64,000 bases of DNA from Bacillota bacterium (GTDB lineage Bacteria; Bacillota; Limnochordia; Darwinibacteriales; DTU012), in contig DUVS01000006.1 in assembly GCA_012840925.1 (NCBI GenBank), positions 1-64,000 of the forward strand, given 5' to 3'. The position numbers were made by a program, and so were the translations under genes. The notes under the pieces were generated by a model, which saw only the letters and a program-made list of their open reading frames with translations, did not search any database and had not been told where the DNA came from. Below, piece after piece: positions 57,117-64,000 of the stretch; within the stretch, counting starts at the first letter, position 1; every line of letters begins with the position of its first letter.

Positions 57117-58964
57117 CTAAAATGAGAGTTTTGTTGTACAATTTGCCACAATTTCTTCGTCCCGGAGGGTAAATTCGACCTGAGACATGGTGTAGGGCAC
57201 AGGATATGTATAGATCCCAAATTGAACGTTTACATTTGAATGAACTAAGTCAGCCTTGACTGCGCCATCGGCGTTAACCTTGATATGAGTTAACGCACCA
57301 CCGGCGCAACCAAGAACGTGGGCAGCTATCTTCCTCTGAGCAGTTAAAGTACCACCGCGGCACTCCCCTTGGACCCAAATGCTGTCGCCCGCCGCCAGTT
57401 TGGAGTTATATACTAGTTCTCCCGTGACCATAACCTTGCCTGTTGCTTCGATTTCGCTGTTCTGACAGTAGTTGACTTCCACATCTGCCTCGGTGGCTAG
57501 CTCTGCTTTGATCTCCTCCTGCAAGCTGATGCATTCATCATACAGCTCATCGATCTGGCTGAATGAATCTAGTTTGCATTCGAGACTGGCAATCCGGTAT
57601 AAAACCGGATCGCCCATATCAATCAGGCTACCCTTCAGCTGCTCCAGAGTTTTCAGGCTCTTGTCCAAACTGGCAAACTTCATGTCCAAGAGCAATCTTA
57701 TTAAGTATTCCTCACCGTATGCTGAAGAATTGTATCGCTCGACGTAAGGCTTCAGTTGTTGGGCTGCTTGAGCCAACTCAGGCAGTTGAATAATCAACCT
57801 TGCCAAGATAGCATTTATCTGGACCAGTCTTGTCTGATCGGCTCCGGCTATAAGTCTGCTGCCGATCACCTTTCCATGAACGACAATATCGGAGTTAGAA
57901 ACAATCTCGGCATGATAGACATCTCCCAGAACTTCCACCCGGCCGCCAGCATGAACCTTAAAGCCCTCGTTCACATTGCCCCTGATCAAAACATCTCCGT
58001 TAAAATCTATGTGTCCGGTGCTCAAATCAACATCGCCGGTAATCTCCAGAAGAGGAATCACACTTAAGCACAAATCATATCCAGTCAAACATGGGCGTCC
58101 ATCAATGGTAGCCACAGCGATGCGCCCCCCATCAATCAGCTGCACCCCTTGCCCTACCTTGAGAACCTTGTTTTTAGGATCCCTCGGTGGTATGGCTTCA
58201 CCAAACACTGACAGCCCCGGCTTTCCCGGCAGTGGCGGGGTCCAATATGCCAAAACAGAACCAGCCTGAACAGAGTTGATGGCGCCTTTGTAGTACAAGT
58301 CAATCCGCTGACTGTCCTTGTTCTCCACTGGCAGCCGTTCTTCAAAACTGCAAACATAGTCCAGCCTTCCGTCCTGCGACGGGCTGGGAGGGCTGCCACT
58401 GGCGATGACAACGTCTTGATCGATACAGCTTTGACAAGCCGCCTGGATCACTTCCCGCATAATGGGAACCTTGATTCCCAACCGCCTAATCTCTGCATAA
58501 ACCAGTTCCTCATCAATAGGACATGGTGGGAGTTCGCTGGCAACCTGCCCCTCGATCCTCAGACGCTGCGCCGGCATACAGTCTGGAACCCGGTATATTT
58601 TGCCCGGCTTAAAACGTACTGCCAGTACAACTTCGGTCTGATTCTTAGAGATGCGAATCTTAAACTCACTAACGGGATCCTTGTGTGGCGGAACAATCTG
58701 CAGTAACCTTCCATCAAAAATGACAGTAGGTTGTTTGACCAGCTCATTGTCATAATATACTGAAACATTTCTTCCCGGTACGATCACCGGCCACTTGCCA
58801 TTTCCGACAGGCCGTGTGTGGCTGATCACTCCATTTGTAATCGCTATCAGGCCATCCTTGTCTTGATGCCCTTTGGCTGCTCTCACGTCGCAGGTAGGTT
58901 CCAGTTTACCGGAACGCGTCTTGAGAGGAACAACCTCAGCTCTCGCACTTTGCTTGCCAATCAT
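57117..58964 (-). CDS. FapA family protein (DUF342)
   Basis: 615 residues from ATG 58964; AAGGAG is 11 bases upstream, and a TTG one codon earlier or GTG 58976 are alternatives. The DUF342/FapA core is seen in AVRFKPGKIYRVPDCMPAQRL near 120, PLPGKPGLSVFGEAIPPRDP near 250, GHIDFNGDVLIRGNVNEGFKV near 320 and GRVEVLGDVYHAEIVSNSDIVV near 345, the right-handed beta-helix repeats. A coiled-coil region near 380-490 (LLDMKFASLDKSLKTLEQLK) is followed by more beta repeats (GKVMVTGELVYNSKLAAGDS). Related proteins affect polar protein location and flagella, but no flagellar genes are near. Confidence 0.85.
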   Translation of the reverse strand: MIGKQSARAEVVPLKTRSGKLEPTCDVRAAKGHQDKDGLIAITNGVISHTRPVGNGKWPVIVPGRNVSVYYDNELVKQPTVIFDGRLLQIVPPHKDPVSEFKIRISKNQTEVVLAVRFKPGKIYRVPDCMPAQRLRIEGQVASELPPCPIDEELVYAEIRRLGIKVPIMREVIQAACQSCIDQDVVIASGSPPSPSQDGRLDYVCSFEERLPVENKDSQRIDLYYKGAINSVQAGSVLAYWTPPLPGKPGLSVFGEAIPPRDPKNKVLKVGQGVQLIDGGRIAVATIDGRPCLTGYDLCLSVIPLLEITGDVDLSTGHIDFNGDVLIRGNVNEGFKVHAGGRVEVLGDVYHAEIVSNSDIVVHGKVIGSRLIAGADQTRLVQINAILARLIIQLPELAQAAQQLKPYVERYNSSAYGEEYLIRLLLDMKFASLDKSLKTLEQLKGSLIDMGDPVLYRIASLECKLDSFSQIDELYDECISLQEEIKAELATEADVEVNYCQNSEIEATGKVMVTGELVYNSKLAAGDSIWVQGECRGGTLTAQRKIAAHVLGCAGGALTHIKVNADGAVKADLVHSNVNVQFGIYTYPVPYTMSQVEFTLRDEEIVANCTTKLSF

Positions 58965-59300
58965 CAATTCATACACTCCTTATACAGAAATAACCATGGC
59001 ATACAGTCACCACAATTATTCTGGCAACTGGCTAGCCATCACAACGGATGGCCCCTATAGCTTTGCGTCCTTAGATTGCTCTAAGTTTGCCCTTGAAAAC
59101 CACATGAATTATACTTAAATTAGTTGGTTAGGTCAACCATTATTTTCCTCCAACCCCTGGAACTTTTGCATTCATCTAACATCTATTTTACTAATATGAA
59201 TTCATCTGTTTCTGTCGTTGTCTATGGTTTGATCGTGTGATATACTATGTATTGTATGATTACACAAAGATCGATAAATACAGGGTAGAGGAGAATCTAA
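58965..59300. other. Intergenic region between fapA-like gene and permease
   Basis: 336 bases. The right part holds the promoter at 59218-59246. The left part (58980-59215) is AT-rich with no frame, repeat or RNA fold I can name; it must also hold the promoter of the DUF342 gene, which I could not place with confidence. Confidence 0.6.
59218..59246 (+). promoter_or_regulatory. Sigma-A promoter of the ion transporter gene
   Basis: TTGTCT (59218-59223), 17 bases, TATACT (59241-59246). Transcription would begin near 59253, leaving a leader of about 48 bases with the GAGGAG ribosome site. Confidence 0.65.
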
Positions 59301-60575
59301 ATGTCGTTGAAGGTTGTAGCTATCATCTTATTTGCGCTGACCTACATCTCGCTGCTCAGTTTTCCAAAACACCGAGCTTACATAGCCCTAGGTTCAGCTG
59401 TGATTTTTATGTTCCTTGGGATTGTACGATTTAACGAAGTATTTAGTACAATTGACTGGAACGTAATCATGATGATTGCCGGAACCATGGGCATTGTTGC
59501 GCTCTTCACAGATTCAAAGATGCCAAATCTGTTGGCGGATATGTTGATTGAAAAGACTGCGACAGTGAAGTGGGCAATTATTGCCTTATCACTGTTTGCC
59601 GGATTCATTTCTGCATTCATTGACAATGTGGCAACAGTATTGATGGTCGCACCAGTAGCACTAACTATTGCCAGCAAGTTAGGCGTCTCTCCAGTTCCCA
59701 GCATCATCGCCATTTCCATTGCATCCAATTTGCAGGGTGCAGCAACCCTGGTTGGCGACACCACTTCAATATTGCTCGGGGGACACGCGGATATGAATTT
59801 CATGGATTTCTTCGTCTTCCACGGCAAACCGGGATTGTTCTGGGTGGTACAGCTCGGAGCGGTAGCCTCGACACTAATACTGCTGTGGGTTTTTCGAAAA
59901 GAAAAGCAGCAGATCCATGCAATGGAAAAAACTAGAGTCACCAACTACTTTCCCAGCATCCTTTTGGTGGCAATGGTGCTCTTGTTGATCATTGCATCCT
60001 TTATTCCTAATACCCCGAGAACAATCAACGGTATTATCTGTGTAAGCCTGTTTATTATTGGTCTACTTGAAAATGCGATCCGCACTCGGTCTGCAAATAT
60101 GGTCACCTCTGCTTTTGCAGAGATTGATTATTTTACCATCCTACTCCTGGCTGGGCTTTTTGTAGTCATCGGTGGAATCACCAAGGTGGGAGTTGTGACT
60201 GACATCAGCAACCTGTTTGTCAAACTGAGCGGGGACAATCTGTTCTTGATTTATACACTGATTGTCTGGGCCTCAGTCCTCTTTTCCGCCTTTATCGACA
60301 ATATACCCTATGTCGCAACCATGCTGCCGGTTTGCGGAGAAATAGCCGGTATTATGGACGTCTCACCATACATCCTGTACTTCGGTTTGCTGGTAGGCGC
60401 CACACTGGGTGGAAACCTGACACCGATTGGAGCTTCAGCAAATATCACAGGAATTGGGATCCTTAGAAAAGAAGGATATGAAGTCAGTGCAGGCCAGTTC
60501 ATGAAGATTTCCGTTCCCTTTACGCTGGCGGCGGTGTCCACCGGATATATCCTGGTTTGGCTCTTGTGGAGTTAA
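59301..60575 (+). CDS. ArsB/NhaD-type (IT superfamily) ion transporter
   Basis: 424 residues with about eleven membrane helices. The family that includes ArsB, NhaD and P-protein permeases is indicated by the paired motifs FAGFISAFIDNVATVLMVAPVAL near 105-125 and LFSAFIDNIPYVATMLPV near 332, each with FIDN, and by ISIASNLQGAATLVGDTTSILL near 145 and LGGNLTPIGASANITGIGIL near 375. The ion is not predictable; sodium/proton exchange, arsenite and dicarboxylates are all possible. It is a single gene with its own promoter and a bidirectional terminator. Confidence 0.85.
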   Translation: MSLKVVAIILFALTYISLLSFPKHRAYIALGSAVIFMFLGIVRFNEVFSTIDWNVIMMIAGTMGIVALFTDSKMPNLLADMLIEKTATVKWAIIALSLFAGFISAFIDNVATVLMVAPVALTIASKLGVSPVPSIIAISIASNLQGAATLVGDTTSILLGGHADMNFMDFFVFHGKPGLFWVVQLGAVASTLILLWVFRKEKQQIHAMEKTRVTNYFPSILLVAMVLLLIIASFIPNTPRTINGIICVSLFIIGLLENAIRTRSANMVTSAFAEIDYFTILLLAGLFVVIGGITKVGVVTDISNLFVKLSGDNLFLIYTLIVWASVLFSAFIDNIPYVATMLPVCGEIAGIMDVSPYILYFGLLVGATLGGNLTPIGASANITGIGILRKEGYEVSAGQFMKISVPFTLAAVSTGYILVWLLWS

Positions 60576-60590
60576 GCTAATGCAGCAAAA

Positions 60591-60616
60591 AAGCCTAGGC
60601 ACTAGAGCCTAGGCTT
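60591..60616. terminator. Bidirectional terminator
   Basis: AAGCCTAGGC and GCCTAGGCTT pair around six bases, with an A run on the left and a T run on the right, so it can end both the transporter transcript and the opposite DUF4340 operon. Confidence 0.95.
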
Positions 60617-60621
60617 TTTGT

Positions 60622-62046
60622 TTACTGTAATTCCGCTGCTCTGGCCTGCAGTTCTTCCTTAGCCTGATCCACTTTTTCCTTGGCGATGACAAACTCTACT
60701 ACGCCTTCGATACGTGTCGCACATAAATCCCGGCTGTAAGGCAGCAGCTCAACAGTTACCGGAGCCAGATCCGGATCGTTATGGTGATAGACGATAATCA
60801 ACTCCGGCTCAGTTCCAGAAGGTTGTCCATCAATTACAGCATCTACAGTCAAGCCAATCAGCGTTCCATAAAGCCTGCGGAACGATCTTTCCTCTGCTTC
60901 CAACCCGTTAATAAAGAAGGTCTCCTTGATTTGGGTCTTAGGCTCCGAGTCCGTTCCTTCCTCTGCCTCAACCACAACTTCTTCCCGTTCCATAGTCAAC
61001 CAGTAATGCTGATCCGCCCAGGTAATATCGATGCGGCGGATATCATCGATACTGGCCATATATAAAAACTTGTTCAGCCAGTCAAAAGCATTGGCATTGC
61101 GGATTCGAATCAGATTCTTATAGATTGAAAAGACCGCGCTGCCCCCCTTCAGCATGGCATAGACTTCGCTGTCATTGCGGTCAGCGCCCAAAAGCAGGTG
61201 GATTGAATCTTTACTATCAGCCACCGCAAGCTCTCCCCGGGGTTGATCTAACCCGTATTGGCTCAGATCCGTCGGATCAGGATCGATATACTCCCGGACT
61301 CTCAGTGTTAATGTTGGCCCACCATCTAAAGTAAACTCGGGGTAGTTCTCCAAATGGGCAATCCGCATCGGTGTTTGATATGGGCTTACCATTCGCAGCC
61401 GATCCATCCCCTGTAAATTTGGTGATCGTGACTCCCCTCTCACAACTTCAATCGGAGCCTGCCCGGCATTGCGAATAAGCAAGTAGTGAAGATCAATCAG
61501 ATCAATCTCTACCAAATCACGGCTGTAGAAGTCCTCGATTTTGGACTGGAATGCCACCCCATACATCCCATTGACCGCATAAACCGCCGGATCCCCTTCT
61601 ACTTGTGCGTAAAACAAATATTCCGTTGGGTGGCGGTCTCCCAGATAGACCACTTTTTCAGTACCGTCAACCAGCCTGGCTCGGGCAACAGTATCGGGCT
61701 TGTCCAATCCATACTTGCCCAGGTCGCTAGGTTTCTCGTCAATCTGATGGGCTGCTTCAATAGTGGCAAACCGGCGCACAACGTTTTGTACCTGCGATTG
61801 ATCCAGTAGCTCCGGGTCCACCCCTGCAACCTGCCACTGGCCGTCCACATTGCTGATCTCAACTTGTTTTGCACCAATTAAGATCAATTGGGCAACATCG
61901 CTCTCAGACAGATCCCAAAACCGGCCATCCGGCTGGATTACGCTGACGTTATCGTTTTCAGGTGCTGGCCGATTGATATACCAATACACACCCAACAATA
62001 AGACGAGGCATAAAGTCAGCCCAATCAATTTGATCCCTTTTCTCAC
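60622..62046 (-). CDS. DUF4340 domain protein
   Basis: 474 residues from GTG 62046, after GGAGG. One N-terminal membrane helix (LIGLTLCLVLLLGVYWYINR) is followed by an extracellular DUF4340 region: WDLSESDVAQLILIG near 45, YGLDKPDTVARARLVDGTEKVVYLG near 108-132, and a second copy-like YGLDQPRGELAVADSKDSIHLLLG near 260. It has an acidic Glu-rich insert (EEVVVEAEEGTDSEP) near 360. It overlaps the GldG gene by four bases (GTGA), so the two are translationally coupled. Such proteins accompany GldG-type ABC systems; their role is not known. Confidence 0.85.
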   Translation of the reverse strand: MRKGIKLIGLTLCLVLLLGVYWYINRPAPENDNVSVIQPDGRFWDLSESDVAQLILIGAKQVEISNVDGQWQVAGVDPELLDQSQVQNVVRRFATIEAAHQIDEKPSDLGKYGLDKPDTVARARLVDGTEKVVYLGDRHPTEYLFYAQVEGDPAVYAVNGMYGVAFQSKIEDFYSRDLVEIDLIDLHYLLIRNAGQAPIEVVRGESRSPNLQGMDRLRMVSPYQTPMRIAHLENYPEFTLDGGPTLTLRVREYIDPDPTDLSQYGLDQPRGELAVADSKDSIHLLLGADRNDSEVYAMLKGGSAVFSIYKNLIRIRNANAFDWLNKFLYMASIDDIRRIDITWADQHYWLTMEREEVVVEAEEGTDSEPKTQIKETFFINGLEAEERSFRRLYGTLIGLTVDAVIDGQPSGTEPELIIVYHHNDPDLAPVTVELLPYSRDLCATRIEGVVEFVIAKEKVDQAKEELQARAAELQ

Positions 62047-63482
62047 AGATTACGCCTCCTCTTCCAGACGACAAATCCGGTCAGGAAAACCAATACTGGC
62101 AGAACAATGACAAATGCGGCTGCCAAAATCAATTGCTGCATATAGGTCATGGACAAGTAGGTGTTCTTGAACGGTTTTGGCCGCACCGTGATATTCTCTT
62201 GCGCTTCATTAAGCCAATTGATGCTGTTGATAACGAAATCGCTGTTTGCGCCGCGGCTGAACTGGTCAAACTGTTCAACCAGCAAGCCAGAAGTAGAGAT
62301 CACAACCAGCTTCGCCGGTGCCGGGCCATAATCTTCGCCGTCGGTAACGGCCACGGCAACGTTAAACGGGCCAACAGGCTCTCCCTCCGCCCAGTCCAAA
62401 GTCTGGGCTTCAAAATCGGACTTTGCCCATGAGTTGTCGCTGGAAGTGAGTAGTGGGTAGATCTTTAGACTCGCCCGGCGTGCCTGCAAGCTGGTGATCG
62501 GCTGAGTCAAGGGCATCACCAGCAGATGGCGGGCAGCAATCATTGGTTCTGTCAGCACATGCTCTTGATACCTTGGAATCAGATAGAAAGGATTATTTGT
62601 CAGCCTTGAGTTGGCGTCGCCCTCGATCACGAATTGTTTTTCAACTCTAAGCCCATAGGTGGCCAGCAGTTCCTCCAGATTGGGACGCTCGGCAGCCACA
62701 TAGTCTATGAACATCACCATGCGCCCGCCGTTCGTGAGATAATCCCGGAGTTTTTGGTCTTCTTCTTCAGTAAGATCTTTTGCCGGAGACAACATCATAA
62801 TCATGGCAGCATCCTCTGGAACAGCTTCCACAGTTAACAGATCCAAATCTTCAATGCGGTAGTTTTCCTTTTTGGTCAGTTCCACGAAACCTTCAGGCAG
62901 TTCCAGTTCATCGTGGCCGATCAAACGGTAAATGACCGGAGCTTGATCAGTGGTAACGAATAAAATCGCACTGGTAAGCTGTTGCTCAATAGCGATCGAT
63001 TGGGGTACCATTTGGTAATAGTAATAAGCATAATTTACGAAATCACTTGGCTGAAGTACCCGGAATTTCTCGCCGCTGGTCACGATTACGCTGCCTAAAT
63101 CAGGTGTGACATCACCTTTGTACTTCTCTACAAACTGGGGATTCAACAGTGGATCGACATATTCCAGCTTAATCTGGCTGGACGCCTTGGTATACTGATG
63201 AATAACTTCAGTTACAAGCTGGTTTTCTTTTCCTGTACGATACAAGGCGTAGATGGTCACATCCTTGTCCAGCTGCTCTAATACCTGCTGCGACTGCTGT
63301 GACAGGGAAAACAATTTGTTGGCCGTCAGGTCAATCCGCCAATCAAAAGAGCTGACAACCAAGTTGAACACCACCAGGATGGCAACCACAAGGGCAATCA
63401 GCAGCGCTGCGCTGCCGCCGTACCTGACCTTTATATCCTTGAACATTGGTTTTATCCTAAACCGAGACCGGCTTTTGTTCAT
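62043..63482 (-). CDS. GldG-family ABC transport auxiliary protein
   Basis: 479 residues. A first membrane helix (AALLIALVVAILVVFNLVV) near 30, a large extracellular region of the ABC-type uncharacterised transport family (SFDWRIDLTANKLFSLSQQS; IYRLIGHDELELPEGF; AAMIMMLSPAKDLTEEE), and a C-terminal helix (QLILAAAFVIVLPVLVFLTGFVVW) before a basic tail. Related GldG proteins in Bacteroidetes are needed for gliding, but in Firmicutes they occur with ABC-2 permeases without gliding. AGAGGAGGGAG precedes ATG 63482. It follows the permease gene by 33 bases. Confidence 0.87.
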   Translation of the reverse strand: MNKSRSRFRIKPMFKDIKVRYGGSAALLIALVVAILVVFNLVVSSFDWRIDLTANKLFSLSQQSQQVLEQLDKDVTIYALYRTGKENQLVTEVIHQYTKASSQIKLEYVDPLLNPQFVEKYKGDVTPDLGSVIVTSGEKFRVLQPSDFVNYAYYYYQMVPQSIAIEQQLTSAILFVTTDQAPVIYRLIGHDELELPEGFVELTKKENYRIEDLDLLTVEAVPEDAAMIMMLSPAKDLTEEEDQKLRDYLTNGGRMVMFIDYVAAERPNLEELLATYGLRVEKQFVIEGDANSRLTNNPFYLIPRYQEHVLTEPMIAARHLLVMPLTQPITSLQARRASLKIYPLLTSSDNSWAKSDFEAQTLDWAEGEPVGPFNVAVAVTDGEDYGPAPAKLVVISTSGLLVEQFDQFSRGANSDFVINSINWLNEAQENITVRPKPFKNTYLSMTYMQQLILAAAFVIVLPVLVFLTGFVVWKRRRNL

Positions 63483-63515
63483 CGTAACTCCCTCCTCTAA
63501 GTTCCCCAGGCGAAT

Positions 63516-64000
63516 CTAGCTCCAACGCCGCTTTTCTAATATTTGTACAGTCAAAAACAACACCAATACCACAAAGCTGAGATAATAGACTATGGAACTT
63601 AAGGCCAGCACTCCCATTTGGAAATTGGAATAATGGAAGAACACTGAAAACCAACCCAAAAGATGGTAGACAAAGCCTTGATATAGCTCTGGCCGCAGCC
63701 AAAAGACCAAACCCGCTGCTCCCAGGCCAAGCACAGCCAAAGCGATCTCCAGTACGTGGCTCCGGGTCATGCGGTAAACCCAAAATGCAATTCCCAAAGC
63801 TAACACAGCTGCAAACACCGCATTCGGGTTAATTTCCGCAGGATAGATCGATCGGAATGAATCAATGAACATTATTGCAAGAAGGGCACCAAAGGTTCCG
63901 ATGGCCGCGCTAATCAGATTGTCGGTGACCGACGATATCAACACGCCAATGGCGATGGCTACACAACCTAAAAGGAAAAAGCCGATCATACCGCCAACGA
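63516..64000 (-). CDS. ABC-2 type permease subunit (partial, runs off the window)
   Basis: Only the C-terminal part, at least 157 residues, is in the window; the frame stays open to the edge, so the start lies beyond 64000. Four or five membrane helices are visible (FLLGCVAIAIGVLISSVTDNLISAAIGTFGALLA; FWVYRMTRSHVLEIALAVLGLGAAGLVF; SSIVYYLSFVVLVLFLTVQIL), with the short C-terminal basic tail EKRRW. It is first in the visible part of an operon with the GldG and DUF4340 genes; the ATPase gene is expected just outside the window. Confidence 0.85.
   Translation of the reverse strand, partial: VGGMIGFFLLGCVAIAIGVLISSVTDNLISAAIGTFGALLAIMFIDSFRSIYPAEINPNAVFAAVLALGIAFWVYRMTRSHVLEIALAVLGLGAAGLVFWLRPELYQGFVYHLLGWFSVFFHYSNFQMGVLALSSIVYYLSFVVLVLFLTVQILEKRRWS

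Overview
The window looks like a stretch of chromosome from an anaerobic, probably spore-forming-lineage Firmicute (Clostridia or Limnochordia-like; this is inferred from gene content, not from a marker gene). Signs are a one-chain pyruvate:ferredoxin oxidoreductase, rubrerythrin, an FprA-type diiron flavoprotein, a tryptophan T-box leader, a CsoR-CopA copper module, a SpoVB-like flippase, strong AGGAGG-type ribosome sites and many GTG/TTG starts. TGA is used as a normal stop. No tRNA, rRNA, insertion sequence, prophage or CRISPR array was seen.

Left end (1-3000): CCA-adding enzyme, a TIM-barrel sugar isomerase-like protein, and a membrane-anchored NERD-like protein whose best start codon is followed at once by TGA.

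The most interesting part is 3031-9176, a compact cassette that looks like an undescribed RiPP (ribosomally made, post-translationally modified peptide) system. It has a PF14907-type nucleotidyltransferase fused to a CBM9-like domain, a soluble S24/S26 peptidase without membrane anchor, an ECF-type sigma factor fused to a GNAT-like domain, a PqqD-like peptide chaperone, an HprK-like kinase, a radical SAM/SPASM enzyme, and a 61-residue small protein with two C-terminal cysteines, directly after the radical SAM gene, which is the precursor candidate. The two minus-strand transcription units share an exact 13-base motif, each followed after the same 11 bases by CGTC. That is the layout of an ECF promoter, so the encoded sigma factor probably controls its own cassette.

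9263-23163 holds central and redox metabolism (PFOR, ABC exporter, MalQ, FprA, GpsA), two secreted or unknown proteins, and a FIST sensor coupled to a PAS-GGDEF-HD-GYP cyclic-di-GMP enzyme. 23283-34431 is an L-arabinose/arabinan region: GH43, a FG-GAP propeller protein, an MMPL transporter and araA in one overlapping operon, then birA-bioY on the other strand, then araB-araD; rpiA lies further on (42965). These would carry arabinose from cleaved oligosaccharide to D-xylulose 5-phosphate.

34505-47800 has signalling and envelope genes (PHP, LysM, a PAS-only membrane protein, a soluble PAS-MCP), rubrerythrin, a MarR-RND efflux operon with a likely operator, a deacetylase and trpS under a T-box. 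47804-50450 is csoR-copA with a well-formed promoter and likely operator. 50480-60616 has an SH3 protein, a SpoVB-like flippase, a small alarmone synthetase, AI-2E-family permease (with a probable non-canonical start), ZIP transporter, ferredoxin-type aldo/keto reductase, FapA and an ion transporter. The right end is a GldG/DUF4340/ABC-2 permease operon that runs off the window.
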